Of a stretch of 64,000 nucleotides of DNA, positions 44,882-54,574 are shown piece by piece. The stretch spans positions 1 to 64,000 of the forward strand of contig SEFZ01000022.1 of assembly GCA_004173185.1 (NCBI GenBank), given 5' to 3'. The translations under genes were made by a program, and so were the position numbers. The notes under the pieces are model-generated. The model was not told where the DNA came from and did no database searches. It saw nothing but the letters and a program-made list of their open reading frames with translations. This DNA comes from Sphingomonadales bacterium. Its GTDB lineage: Bacteria > Pseudomonadota > Alphaproteobacteria > Sphingomonadales > Sphingomonadaceae. The number at the start of each line of letters is the position of its first letter. The stretch's first letter is position 1.

Positions 44882-46315
44882 TCAAAGCGAAAAGATTTTC
44901 CCTGGATTGAACAGGTTTTTCGGATCGAGCGCCCGTTTGACGGCCCGCATGATGTCGACGGCATCCTCGCCAAACTCGGCGACAAGCGAATCCTGTTTAC
45001 CCAGGCCGATGCCGTGCTCACCCGTGCAGGTCCCGTTCATTGCCAGGGCGCGCGCGACCATGCGTTTGTTGAGCCGCTCCACCTCTTCGCGTTCCGCGAG
45101 GCTATCGGGGTCCATGACGAAGACGACGTGAAAGTTTCCGTCTCCGACATGGCCGAGGATCGTCGCGGGCATGGTCGCGGTCATGAGATCGATTTTCGTC
45201 TCGCGGATACATTCCGACAACCGGCTGATCGGCACACACACATCGGTGGCGAAGCCAACCGATCCGGGACGCAGTTGCATCGCGGCATAATAGGCCTCGT
45301 GGCGAGCTCGCCACAGTTTCGACCGTTCCTCGGGCAGGTTCGACCAGGCGAAATTTCCGCCGCCGTTTTCCGAAGCAAGCGCGTTGACGATCTCGATCTG
45401 CTCTTTCACGCCTGAAGGCGAGCCGTGAAACTCGAGGAAAAGCGTGTTGAGCTCGGGATAGTCGAGTTTCGACAAGCGATTTACGGCCCGCATCTGCAGG
45501 TCATCGAGAAATTCGATGCGTGCGAGCGGCACCCCCATCTGGATGGATTGGGTGACCGTCGCGATGGCGCCATCGAGGGTTTCGAAGCTGCACACCGCCG
45601 AGGAGATCGTCTCGGGGATCGGATGAAGGCGCAGTGTCACCTCGGTTATGATGCCAAGGGTTCCCTCCGAGCCGATATACATCCGCGTGAGGTCGTAGCC
45701 GGCCGCCGACTTCGGAGCGCGGCTGGCCGTCTGGATGACCTTCCCCTGCGGCGTAACCAGCTTGAGCGCCACGACCGCTTCGCGCATCGTACCGTAGCGA
45801 ACGGCCGTGGTCCCGCTGGCGCGGGTCGAAGCCATTCCGCCGAGCGTGGCGTTCGCGCCAGGGTCTATCGGAAAGAACAACCCGGCCGACCGAATGTCCT
45901 CGTTCAACTGCTCGCGTCGTACTCCCGCCTGAACCGTGCAATCGAAGTCGTTTGGACGGATGTCCAGAATCTGGTTCATCTCGCTCAGATCGAGGCTCAC
46001 CCCGCCGCGTACGGGAAGGAAATTGCCTTCGACAGAGGTGCCCGCGCCGAACGGCACGACGGGCACGTTCATGGCGCTGCAGAGGCTGACCAGATCAACC
46101 ACGTCTTCGGTCGAACGCGCGAAGACCACTGCGTCGGGCAGCACGGGGGCGAAATGGACTTCGCTGCTGCCATGTTGCCGCCGTACCGCTTCTCCGAGGT
46201 CCAACGCATCACCAAAGCGCGTGCGGAGGCGATCGAGAAAGCCTTCGGGGATCGTGGCACGGGTCTCGACCGTTCCGCCAGCTGCCGCAGCGGTCGCGGT
46301 ATCCAAATCAGTCAT
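44882..46315 (-). CDS. FAD-linked D-2-hydroxyacid dehydrogenase (GlcD/LDHD family)
   Basis: This 477-residue vanillyl-alcohol-oxidase-type flavoenzyme shows VVPFGAGTSVEGNFLPVRGG and FFPIDPGANATLGGMASTRA for FAD binding, MYIGSEGTLGIITEVTLRLH, and the C-terminal ATILGHVGDGNFHVVFVMD and CTGEHGIGLGKQ. It oxidises a D-2-hydroxyacid such as D-lactate or glycolate, passing electrons to a quinone or cytochrome. ATG 46315 fits GGAG at 6 bases better than the ATG at 46327. A 284-base spacer to the upstream gamma-glutamyltransferase gene holds nothing I recognise. Confidence 0.88.
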   Translation of the reverse strand: MTDLDTATAAAAGGTVETRATIPEGFLDRLRTRFGDALDLGEAVRRQHGSSEVHFAPVLPDAVVFARSTEDVVDLVSLCSAMNVPVVPFGAGTSVEGNFLPVRGGVSLDLSEMNQILDIRPNDFDCTVQAGVRREQLNEDIRSAGLFFPIDPGANATLGGMASTRASGTTAVRYGTMREAVVALKLVTPQGKVIQTASRAPKSAAGYDLTRMYIGSEGTLGIITEVTLRLHPIPETISSAVCSFETLDGAIATVTQSIQMGVPLARIEFLDDLQMRAVNRLSKLDYPELNTLFLEFHGSPSGVKEQIEIVNALASENGGGNFAWSNLPEERSKLWRARHEAYYAAMQLRPGSVGFATDVCVPISRLSECIRETKIDLMTATMPATILGHVGDGNFHVVFVMDPDSLAEREEVERLNKRMVARALAMNGTCTGEHGIGLGKQDSLVAEFGEDAVDIMRAVKRALDPKNLFNPGKIFSL

Positions 46316-46599
46316 CATTCTCTCCATGATCTTTCGAATCGATGAGCCGTGCGCGATCGCCGCAACGGTCGCGGCGAGAAGGTCGCGAAACGGCAGAAAA
46401 TCCTTTGCCCGTCGGGAACGACCGGGGAAGCGTATGTACCGGCCAGCCCGATTTCGATCAGGCGATGCAACCGGCCACCGTTTCTCCGCAGCCGCCGGTG
46501 GCGGCTACCCCCTGCGTGCGAACGCGCGTTCGGAGTCTGGCCGCCCGCCTCGTCCGGAGCACGCTCCGATGGGTCTTCACTTCTGCAGCAATGCTCCGA

Positions 46600-48372
46600 T
46601 CAACATGCGCTCGCCTGCCCATTGGTATAACTCGGGGAAATCGCCACCAGATCGCCGGATTGCGTGTCGCGCTGGATAGCCACCCACAAACCTTGGGCGA
46701 ACCGCGCCTCGGCGGGCGCGATCCTGCGCACATCGAGGCCCGTTTCGTCCAATATCCGCTCCGGAAATTCGCCCTCGATCACCCGCATGACGGGTCTGGT
46801 CGGGTCTCCGCCGGGTGCGAGCGGGAGGAGCAGTCGCGGGGCGTCAGCGGCCTCGACGATCGTCATTCGGTGGTCGATGACGTTCAGCAGCGACATCGTG
46901 GCCTGATAATGAAGGCCGACGCCCATCGACGACCAGGCGATTTCCGGTTGGCCTTCCTTCAGTACGAGGCCGAGTTCGATCGGGTTCGGCAGTTGCTCGC
47001 CCCGCGGGGTCGCGGCAATCTTCGGTTGCTGGAAGGATGCGGGATCGCCGATCGATACGCCGTCGACGACGATCGCGGTACGCCCCCAGGTCAGGCAGTT
47101 GATCGAGTGGCAGAGCGACGCCATATTGCCGTCCACATCGATCGCCACGACATCGTCGGAATGCGCGACCCTGGGCTGATATGCGACCGGTGGCTGACTC
47201 TCGAGAACTGCCCAGAGCTTTTCGGCGTTCGCTTGCGTCAGGCGCGATCGCGGGTCCATGTTTACGCCGGGGCACAGCGCTTCCTGCTCTTCCTGCGAGC
47301 GGCCGTAACCGATCACGGCGGCGGCGCAGCATTTGGCGATGCGAACGAGACTGTCGCCCGATTGCGACCAGTGCGGCCGTTCTTCGAGCCCTGCCGCGGT
47401 CGCCAGATTCAGGGCTTCGACAAGCGTGACCGAACCTTCGCAAGGATGGCCGAGCAAGGCCAGCGTCCGATTTGCACGGTCGAGCGTGACGGGCTCGGAC
47501 CAGATCGGCCGGTAGCGCGACAAATCCTCGAGAGTCATCTTTCCGCCGTCGGCCTGGATCGCGGCAATGCAACGCGCAGCCCAGCTTCCCGTGTACATGT
47601 AATCGGCCCCGTCTCGCGCGACCCGGCGAAGCGTCTCGGCAAGCGCCGGCTGGCGAAAATGATCGCCGACGGCATAATTCGATCCGTCGGGCTTGAAGAA
47701 GATCGAGCGGGTCTCGGGAAGGCGCTTGAGATCGCCGCCACGCATTTCGATGTAGCGTATGAGGCCTGGCGACATCGGAAAGCCGTCTTCGGCGAGCTCG
47801 ATCGCGGCCTCGAACAGGCGGTCGAAGGGGAGCTTGCCATATCGCCGATGCGCTTCTTCCAGGCCTCGCATGAAGCCGCCCACAAGCGCAGTGCGGCCCG
47901 AGGGCGGAGCGTCGCCGAGCATTTCTTCCAGGGTATCGGCGCCCGGATTGACCTTCCCGGGGATCGAGAGCGGATCGTCTTCGCCGAGCACCGTGTTCCA
48001 GCCGGCATTGAGAGACGTCGTCTCGCCGCTCGAGGCCTCATGGTACATGAGGTGGAAAATGCCGAAATAGCTGATCACGGCGCCGCCGCCCAGGACAATC
48101 TGGGTCAGGGCCGTCGCCAGCACCGCATCCATTGCCGAACCGCCTTGGCGAAGTGCTTCGAGGCCGACCCGCGACGCAAGGGCGTGAAGCGCGGTCGAGA
48201 CGGCCCCCTTCGTCCCCCGTGCCGGCGGGTTGCCGGGCTGCGCAGCCTGCTGGACGGTCCACCAGTGCTCGCGGTCGGCAGGCGCCCAGCCGGACGGCGC
48301 GAGGGTGGGCCTCACCGCGCTCTCTCGTTCACCGGTGGCAGCAGACGGGTCCGCAGGTGTCTTGTTCGCCAT
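46600..48372 (-). CDS. Gamma-glutamyltransferase-family Ntn-hydrolase 1
   Basis: This 590-residue homolog of gamma-glutamyltransferase has GGSAMDAVLATALTQIVLGG, the core VVAIDVDGNMASLCHSIN and a C-terminal ERILDETGLDVRRI. In E. coli GGT the autocleavage nucleophile is Thr391 of the TTHYSVVD motif. Aligning on the Asp-x-x-Gly-Asn block puts Ser405 (HSDDVVAID) in that place. Ser can serve as an Ntn nucleophile, but this is unusual and the following Thr-His are missing, so maturation and specificity need not match classical GGT. There is no clear signal peptide, whereas many GGTs are periplasmic. Five bases separate it from a paralog upstream. Confidence 0.82.
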   Translation of the reverse strand: MANKTPADPSAATGERESAVRPTLAPSGWAPADREHWWTVQQAAQPGNPPARGTKGAVSTALHALASRVGLEALRQGGSAMDAVLATALTQIVLGGGAVISYFGIFHLMYHEASSGETTSLNAGWNTVLGEDDPLSIPGKVNPGADTLEEMLGDAPPSGRTALVGGFMRGLEEAHRRYGKLPFDRLFEAAIELAEDGFPMSPGLIRYIEMRGGDLKRLPETRSIFFKPDGSNYAVGDHFRQPALAETLRRVARDGADYMYTGSWAARCIAAIQADGGKMTLEDLSRYRPIWSEPVTLDRANRTLALLGHPCEGSVTLVEALNLATAAGLEERPHWSQSGDSLVRIAKCCAAAVIGYGRSQEEQEALCPGVNMDPRSRLTQANAEKLWAVLESQPPVAYQPRVAHSDDVVAIDVDGNMASLCHSINCLTWGRTAIVVDGVSIGDPASFQQPKIAATPRGEQLPNPIELGLVLKEGQPEIAWSSMGVGLHYQATMSLLNVIDHRMTIVEAADAPRLLLPLAPGGDPTRPVMRVIEGEFPERILDETGLDVRRIAPAEARFAQGLWVAIQRDTQSGDLVAISPSYTNGQASAC

Positions 48373-48377
48373 GCCGA

Positions 48378-50069
48378 TTACATCCTGATTCCGTCGGCGA
48401 CCGCGCAGCGCCGCGGATCGGCGATGGCGGTCAGGCTGTCGTCCGCTTCGTTGCGCGCGATGACCGAGAAGCTGCCCATATGATAGTCGTACCCGGCGAC
48501 GACACCGAGCCGGACGCCGAGCTTGTGGAGATCCTCGACCACGCCCGGCTCGAGCCGGTCCTCGATCACGACGGCCCGGCCCTCGCTCATCGGCAGCATG
48601 CGCGGCGCATCGACAGCGGCATGGGGGTCAAGCCTGAAGTCCAGAAGATAAGTGAGGACCTGCGGCAGGGTACAGAAGATGTTTCCCGGAGAGCCGGCGG
48701 AAAACACGGGCTTTCCGTCTTTGAGAACGAGCGTGTTGCCGATGATGCAGCGCGCCTTCGCGCCTTTGACGAGAGTCGCGTCCATCTGGCTCTGCAGGTT
48801 GCCGAAAGTTGCGTGGCTGCCGACCATCGGGACGCCGCCGACGACCTGGCCAGGGATGCCCGAGCCTTGCAGCGTGTCCATCATCTGAACCCAGTTTCCC
48901 TCGGCATCGACCACCGCGAGTTCGCAGCTCCCGCTCGGCTGCTTGTCGTCGCGCGGCATCAGGCGGGGCTTGCCGGCGGCGCCGAGAAATGCCGTGTGCG
49001 GTCCACTGTCGCCGTCGCCGGCAAGCCTGATATGCTGCGTCAGATCGACCTTGGGCCGCGATCCGCGAATGAGTTTCGCAAGATGAGCGTGATAGGCGTC
49101 GTCGAGAACGGCGTCGCGCGGCACCTCATAGACCTGGTCGTCCTGGGCATATTCCCAGTGGCGTGCGCCCTGGCGAAGCGCGTGGCCCATCGCCCACCAA
49201 TGGTCGGCGGATCCCAGCTCCATTTCGCGAATTCCGAGATGCTTGAGCACGCCCATAGCAACGGCGGTGAAGAAGCCTTGCGCTTGAGGGGGGCCGAGCG
49301 TGACGATCTCATATTCATGGTGACGAAAACGCAGCGGCTCGACCCAGCGCGGCGGCGTCTCGGTCATATGATCGCGCGTGATCTGCCAGCCCATCTCGTT
49401 CGCCTTGGCGACGAATGACTCGGCCCAAGGCCCCGTGATCATGTAGTCCGGATCGGCAGCGACCCCGCGCATCGTTTCGGCCAGTCCCTTTGGCACGAAC
49501 GTCTCGCCGACATTCACGAAGTGACCGGCGGGTTGATAAAATTCCCGGCCCTCGGGAAAATAGGTCGTGAATTTTTCGCCCCAGATATTCATGCCATATT
49601 CGAACGACGACACGGCATGGCCCTGTTCGGCCCAGGTGACCGCATCGGCGCAAAGCTCGCTCCACGGCTTCGTTCCGAACCTCTCGTGGATCGCCTTCAA
49701 CCCGGGCATGAAGCCCGGAATGATCGCCGACGGAGGAAAATAGGCGTAAGGGCCTGTCCCGGCAGGGACGGGGCGGAAAGGCGGCAGACCGGACGGATGT
49801 CCGCCCAGGCTGTCGAGTTGATGGAGCGTCCCGGTTTTCGCTTCATAGTAGAGGAAGGTGACGAGACCCGCATGGTTGGTCATGAAAGGCTCGACCGCCG
49901 CCTGCACCATCGCGCCAGCGATACCCGCATCGGCGGCGCTCCCGCCCGAGCTCAGAACCTTCATCATCGTCTCGGTCACGATGGCGTTGTCGGTCGTGAC
50001 GGCAGCCTTGAGCCCGGTCACCGGCTGCTTGAGTCCAGGGTTTCGAATATAGGTTTCAAGGTCGCTCAT
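48378..50069 (-). CDS. Gamma-glutamyltransferase-family Ntn-hydrolase 2
   Basis: This 563-residue paralog of the adjacent gene has the family start VTETMMKVLSSGGSAADAGI and the core SGSCELAVVDAEGNWVQMMD. The position equivalent to E. coli GGT Thr391 is Ser381. It also lacks the Thr-His that follow in true GGT. With the neighbour it forms a tandem pair, likely co-transcribed. Possible roles are hydrolysis of gamma-glutamyl or other amide conjugates, or cephalosporin-acylase-like activity. No signal peptide is evident. Confidence 0.82.
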   Translation of the reverse strand: MSDLETYIRNPGLKQPVTGLKAAVTTDNAIVTETMMKVLSSGGSAADAGIAGAMVQAAVEPFMTNHAGLVTFLYYEAKTGTLHQLDSLGGHPSGLPPFRPVPAGTGPYAYFPPSAIIPGFMPGLKAIHERFGTKPWSELCADAVTWAEQGHAVSSFEYGMNIWGEKFTTYFPEGREFYQPAGHFVNVGETFVPKGLAETMRGVAADPDYMITGPWAESFVAKANEMGWQITRDHMTETPPRWVEPLRFRHHEYEIVTLGPPQAQGFFTAVAMGVLKHLGIREMELGSADHWWAMGHALRQGARHWEYAQDDQVYEVPRDAVLDDAYHAHLAKLIRGSRPKVDLTQHIRLAGDGDSGPHTAFLGAAGKPRLMPRDDKQPSGSCELAVVDAEGNWVQMMDTLQGSGIPGQVVGGVPMVGSHATFGNLQSQMDATLVKGAKARCIIGNTLVLKDGKPVFSAGSPGNIFCTLPQVLTYLLDFRLDPHAAVDAPRMLPMSEGRAVVIEDRLEPGVVEDLHKLGVRLGVVAGYDYHMGSFSVIARNEADDSLTAIADPRRCAVADGIRM

Positions 50070-50396
50070 CGATATTCATCCTGAATGATAAGGGTTCATC
50101 GGGTTTTCGCAGGAGTGTGACAGCCGTTTGAACGGCCCGGTAGCGTCATTTGATCATTTCGCCCCGGCCGCTCGGTTGCTGCCGATGGACGAGCCCTTTC
50201 CCTGTCTCCGTCGAAGAGGAAGCGGTGCCGTCTCTAACCACCGGAATTCAAGGCGTTGCCGGTCGAAATTTCGCCGAGACCGCGCGCACGAAGCTGCGCG
50301 GCGGTGTAGTCCGGCTTTCCTCAGCATTTCGGGTTCCCCTTTGTCGGCGCCTGGCTCGCGCGCATCGGGACGGCGCGGCCAGGATGGCGACAATAT
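50070..50396. other. 327-base spacer without a recognisable gene
   Basis: This lies between the GGT-like 2 start and the end of the MFS gene on the same strand. It should hold a promoter for the GGT pair, but I cannot identify -35/-10 elements or a repeat with confidence. It lacks the CAATAGTG element. Confidence 0.4.
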
Positions 50397-51746
50397 TCAG
50401 GCACCGGCCTGAACGCCGGCTGCAGGCCCACCTTCCCCGGCTTGTACGGGCTGGCGATCCGAACGGCTGGTCCCGGCGACCCAGAAACTCACTGCCGCGA
50501 TGAGCGCGAAGGGCGCCCCTACCAGCGCGATCGCACCGCCCAGCATCGCATCCCCGCCAAGCCGCTGGCTGGCATATCCGATCAGCGGCGCACCGATCAT
50601 CCCCGATACCGAGATGAGAACGACATACATACCCATGCAAAGACCGCGCAGTTCATTGGGAATGCGCAAGTTGATCACGATGACCGGAATGGAGATCGCG
50701 ATACCGCTCGCGATCATGAAGATGCCAGCGAGGGCGCCAAAACCGCCGGTTCCCGGCATCATCGCGAGAAAGCTTGTGGGAATACACATGATTGCCGCGA
50801 GCGCTGCGAGCCGGACAGCGGCGGCGTCGCCGCGCTGTGCGCCTGCTAGCCCGACGAGCTTGCCGCTGAGCATATGGCCGCTGAATCCCCCGATCAACAT
50901 CACGATGCTCAGCCACACCGCAAAATCGCCCGGTTCGAGATCGTAGAGGCGCATGAGCGCGGGTGCGAACCAGAGGCGCAGACCGCTGACAAGTCCGCCC
51001 AGAGCGAACATCCCGGCGAACAGCGGCAGGAGAAAGGCGCGGTAGGCCCATAATTCACGAAAGGAGCCGTTGCCGGCAGCCTTCACTTCCATCCGCGCCG
51101 GTTCGCGCATCGCCATCACTGGCGGGATCAGGAGCACGCCGATACCGGCGAAAACGAGCGAGACGGCGCGCCACGGTGCAATTCCGGCCAGGGCATCGCC
51201 GTTTGCCGCCACCATCGCCACCAGCGACGAATAGCCGAGACCGCCGATGAGGAGCCCGGCGCCGCCGCCCAAGTCCTGACCCATACCAAATGTGACGCTA
51301 GGAAAAGCGCGCCGCTCGGGAGCGAAATTGTCCGCCATCAGCGACATTCCCGCGGGATAGGTCATCGCCAGCGCAGCCCCCATCAGCGCCTTGGCACCAG
51401 CCAGCAGCCACAGGTCGTGCGACAGGCCCACGAGCAACAGACTCGCGCACCACAGGCACATGGCGATAGCGAGGAGGCGTACACGCCTGGTCCGATCGGC
51501 GAGTATCCCCATGGGAAGGGCGAGCAAACCATAGGCAGCGAAAAAGGATGTGGTGTGGACGAGGCCCACCTGAACGTCGCTGAGGCCGAGGTCATGTTTC
51601 ATCGGCTCGACAAGGAGGCCGACAACGGTGACGTCCATCGCCACGAAGAGACCGATAAGTCCGATCATGAGCTGCGAGAAGCGCGCCTGGCGCAGGGCGG
51701 GATAGGCTGCGGCAGCTGCGGCTTGGGTGGGTACGGCGGTAGCCAT
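50397..51746 (-). CDS. MFS transporter
   Basis: This is a 449-residue, 12-helix facilitator with FVAMDVTVVGLLVEPMKHDL, GILADRTRRVRLL and AKALMGAALAMTYPAGMSLM. It resembles the 43.5-kb MFS in its first helices. ATG 51746 has AAGGGA seven bases upstream, and the frame upstream of it is not protein-like. It follows the TonB receptor gene on the same strand and would carry the receptor's substrate or its hydrolysis products over the inner membrane. Confidence 0.84.
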   Translation of the reverse strand: MATAVPTQAAAAAAYPALRQARFSQLMIGLIGLFVAMDVTVVGLLVEPMKHDLGLSDVQVGLVHTTSFFAAYGLLALPMGILADRTRRVRLLAIAMCLWCASLLLVGLSHDLWLLAGAKALMGAALAMTYPAGMSLMADNFAPERRAFPSVTFGMGQDLGGGAGLLIGGLGYSSLVAMVAANGDALAGIAPWRAVSLVFAGIGVLLIPPVMAMREPARMEVKAAGNGSFRELWAYRAFLLPLFAGMFALGGLVSGLRLWFAPALMRLYDLEPGDFAVWLSIVMLIGGFSGHMLSGKLVGLAGAQRGDAAAVRLAALAAIMCIPTSFLAMMPGTGGFGALAGIFMIASGIAISIPVIVINLRIPNELRGLCMGMYVVLISVSGMIGAPLIGYASQRLGGDAMLGGAIALVGAPFALIAAVSFWVAGTSRSDRQPVQAGEGGPAAGVQAGA

Positions 51747-51872
51747 CGAGAGTCCCTTGCCTGTCGCCCCACCCTCCGGGAAGGGGCGGGACCGGAGAAG
51801 AGCGGCCATGTTCCGGTGCACCGGAAAATCGCCGGAAAGAGGCGCCCGGCCGGAGCCGGGCACCTTTGACGA

Positions 51873-54119
51873 TCAGAAGTCGGCGCTCAGCGACACGGTG
51901 AAGCTGCGCGGCCGGATCAGCGTCGCATAAGACGGGAGACCGGCGCCCGAGGTCAGCGAGTTGACGAACCCGTTGCGGTCGAAGATGTTCTCGGCACGCA
52001 GCTGAAGGCGGTAATTGTCGAACCGCACGCCGGCGCGCAGATCGACCGTCGTGATTTCCGGCAGCTTCACGTTCAGGTCGGTCGCATCGCCCGGGTAGCT
52101 GTTGTACTTGTGGGACTCGAACCGCAGCGTACCGCCGAGCTCGGCTTCCACCTTGCTCGACAGCGGAATACGGTGATCGACGATGACCGAGGCTGTCCAT
52201 TTGGGCGTGAGCGGCAGAGGGTCGCCATTCTGCGCTCCGGTCGATGCCGAGGCCTGCGCTCCGATACGCGCGATGCGCGCGTCGGTGTAACCGAGGTTGA
52301 AGCCGAAGTCGAAGTTGTCCGAAGGCCGAGCCGTCGCCTGGATTTCGAAACCGTCGACCTTCGCCTTGCCGCCGTTGGCGAGCAGGACAAGGCCGCTGAA
52401 CACGCCCTGGAGCTGAACATCCTTCCAGTCGATGTGATAGGCTGACGCCTCGAGGGTCAGCGCGTTGTCGAGGAAGATGCCCTTCAACCCCGCCTCGTAA
52501 TTCCACACAGTGTCCGGCCGGATCGTCGCTTGCGCGCCCGGCGGAGGCGTGGGGTTCGTCTGCGCTCCTCCGGGACGATAGCCACTTGCCGCACGGACGA
52601 ACGCGCTGAGATTGTCGGTCGGACGCCAACGCAGCGTGGCGAGATAGGTAAGGACATCGTCGCTGAATCGCGTCTCGGTGACGCTGCTGCCGCCGAGGAA
52701 GACCGTCTGAAGGGTCCCGTCGGCGACGGTGACGGTCCGCTCCTTGTTGTGGGCGACGCGAATGCCGCCGGTGAGGTCGAGACGATCCGAAAGATAGAAG
52801 GTCAGATTTCCGAACCCTGCGATTTCGTCATAGGTGTCGCGCGTATCCGAACTGAAGAAGTTCCCGAGCGTGCCCGGAAGGACAGCACCCGTCCCGATAT
52901 CGACGGCGTTGACATGGGTCTGCGGAGTGGACCGCTCGTGCGTGAGATAGGCGCCGGCTACGAATTCGACGGGCCCGAGCCGGTTCGAGACGAAGCGGAT
53001 TTCACCGGTGCTCTTTTTCAGCTGGATGTACGTCGGCAGCGTCAGACCGGTCCCGGCAGGATATCCCAGGAGCGGCAGCAGCGCAGCGAACGGTCCCGTC
53101 GTGTCGCGGTCGAAAGCCGTCCTGGTTTCGTTGTAGCTTCCGGTCGCGATGATCCGGCCCGCGCCGAGTTCATATGTCGCGGTTCCCGAAATGACGCGAT
53201 ATCTGACCTCGGACCCTGCGTCGAAGAACATGCTGTATTTTCGTTTGCCGAACGTCGGGTTCAGGGTTCCACGGTCGTTCTGCTGCAGGGCGAAGCCATC
53301 GCCTTCGATATTCTGGAAGAGTCCGACGAGGTCGATGGTGAGATTGTCGGTCGGCGTCCAGCCGATCGCGATCCGGCCGCCTTTGCTGGTGCCATCATTC
53401 ACATTCTTCGTGCCGGTCCCGACATTGTCGGTGAAGCCCGCGATCTTGCGGTAGAAGCCCGTCGCCCGCACGGCGAGCTGGTCGGTTACGAGCGGCACAT
53501 TGACCGAGCCGCGCACCGAAAAACCATCACCGCCGCCATCGACGGTGGTTCCCTCGATACGCGCATTGCCCGAAAAGGCCGAGGGATCGGGCCGCTTGGA
53601 AATAAGGCGCACGACGCCGCCGAGGCTCGCCGCGCCGTAAAGCGTACCTTGCGGCCCCTTCAGCACCTCGATGCGGTCGAGGTCGGCGAGCTCGGGCTCG
53701 GGAGCGACGAACTGCGAACCGCTGCGCGGCGAACTCGCGGTGAACGGGACGTCGTCGAGATAGACCACGGAGGTCGCGGACTGTGAGCCGGCGCCCGTGT
53801 TAAGCCCGCGGATGATGACGGTGCCGATTCCGGACTGTCCCTGATCACGGAGAGTGAGGCCCGGCGTCAGTGTCGCATAATCACGGATCGACTGGACGCC
53901 TTGCGTTTCCAGCGCCTCGCCGCCGAGGACGGTGATCGCCGAGGGAACGTCGCGAAGCTTCTGCTCGCGCTTGCTCGCGGTGACGACGATTTCGGCGACG
54001 TCATTCGCCTCGACCGTATCCGGCTGCACCGGAGACTGCGTCTGCGCTTGCGCCCCGGTTGCCGCAACCAGCGCCGCGGCCATGCCGGCTGACGTGCGAT
54101 AAAGCGTTCCCATACCCAT
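51873..54119 (-). CDS. TonB-dependent outer-membrane receptor 2
   Basis: This 748-residue receptor has a signal peptide (TSAGMAAALVAATGAQAQ), a TonB box and plug (AEIVVTASKREQKLRDVPSA; DRIEVLKGPQGTLYGAASLG) and a C-terminal barrel strand ending RSFTVSLSADF. It probably imports the substrate handled by the peptidase/GGT cluster. A hairpin at about 51842-51862 (GCCCGGC..GCCGGGC) lies just after its stop and may end or attenuate the transcript. An ACACAATAGTGT element is 64 bases upstream of its start. Confidence 0.92.
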   Translation of the reverse strand: MGMGTLYRTSAGMAAALVAATGAQAQTQSPVQPDTVEANDVAEIVVTASKREQKLRDVPSAITVLGGEALETQGVQSIRDYATLTPGLTLRDQGQSGIGTVIIRGLNTGAGSQSATSVVYLDDVPFTASSPRSGSQFVAPEPELADLDRIEVLKGPQGTLYGAASLGGVVRLISKRPDPSAFSGNARIEGTTVDGGGDGFSVRGSVNVPLVTDQLAVRATGFYRKIAGFTDNVGTGTKNVNDGTSKGGRIAIGWTPTDNLTIDLVGLFQNIEGDGFALQQNDRGTLNPTFGKRKYSMFFDAGSEVRYRVISGTATYELGAGRIIATGSYNETRTAFDRDTTGPFAALLPLLGYPAGTGLTLPTYIQLKKSTGEIRFVSNRLGPVEFVAGAYLTHERSTPQTHVNAVDIGTGAVLPGTLGNFFSSDTRDTYDEIAGFGNLTFYLSDRLDLTGGIRVAHNKERTVTVADGTLQTVFLGGSSVTETRFSDDVLTYLATLRWRPTDNLSAFVRAASGYRPGGAQTNPTPPPGAQATIRPDTVWNYEAGLKGIFLDNALTLEASAYHIDWKDVQLQGVFSGLVLLANGGKAKVDGFEIQATARPSDNFDFGFNLGYTDARIARIGAQASASTGAQNGDPLPLTPKWTASVIVDHRIPLSSKVEAELGGTLRFESHKYNSYPGDATDLNVKLPEITTVDLRAGVRFDNYRLQLRAENIFDRNGFVNSLTSGAGLPSYATLIRPRSFTVSLSADF

Positions 54120-54183
54120 AGTCTCCTGTCCCCCGATGCACCGACACCCGCGATATCCGGAGATTACGCGTTGTCACAATTTT

Positions 54184-54195
54184 ACACAATAGTGT
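54184..54195. promoter_or_regulatory. ACACAATAGTGT element upstream of TonB receptor 2
   Basis: ACAC-AATA-GTGT is an interrupted palindrome sharing the core ACAATAGTG with the element at 43442. It is placed where an operator for the receptor gene would be expected. Confidence 0.45.
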
Positions 54196-54520
54196 CTGTA
54201 CAGGCTTAACATGGCAGATCGCATGCCGCAGCCGTTTATTTCCGCTCCGCGGATTTCCTTTATCCCACTGTTTTCTTTAAAATTTTGTTTTTCATGTTGT
54301 CGTATTTCGAACAGAAGAAACGGAAGAAAGAAAATTTCGGCACCGAGCGCCGGTAGCGCCGCCTGCGACTCAGCCACCGGCTCCAGACGACAGCGAATCG
54401 TCGCGCGCGCGGAATTCAGCCGGGGTCCTGGCACTGGAATTCCGAATGAAATTGACGGAAAACCGCGACTAATTTGCATCGAAACGGGAGCGCCGCCTGC
54501 AGGCCATTATAACCCGTTCA

Positions 54521-54549
54521 TTGACAGCCTTCTCCAGCCTCTGCTATTT
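54521..54549 (+). promoter_or_regulatory. Sigma-70-type promoter of the XRE-cupin regulator gene
   Basis: TTGACA (54521-54526), a 17-base spacer and CTATTT (54544-54549) form a good promoter 25 bases before the start codon. The inverted CAATAGTG element at 54554-54562 would overlap the transcription start, a classic place for autorepression. Confidence 0.6.
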
Positions 54550-54553
54550 CGAA

Positions 54554-54562
54554 CACTATTGG
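54554..54562. promoter_or_regulatory. CACTATTGG element (inverted CAATAGTG core) at regulator promoter
   Basis: The reverse complement is CCAATAGTG. It lies directly after the -10 box of the XRE-cupin gene and 12 bases before its ATG. It is the third copy of the shared core in this cluster. Confidence 0.45.
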
Positions 54563-54574
54563 ATGGAGGTACCT

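Noticed and set aside
46342..48483. 713-codon plus-strand ORF opposite the GGT-like gene
   Set aside because: Antisense shadow; no domain pattern, while the minus strand is a clear Ntn-hydrolase.
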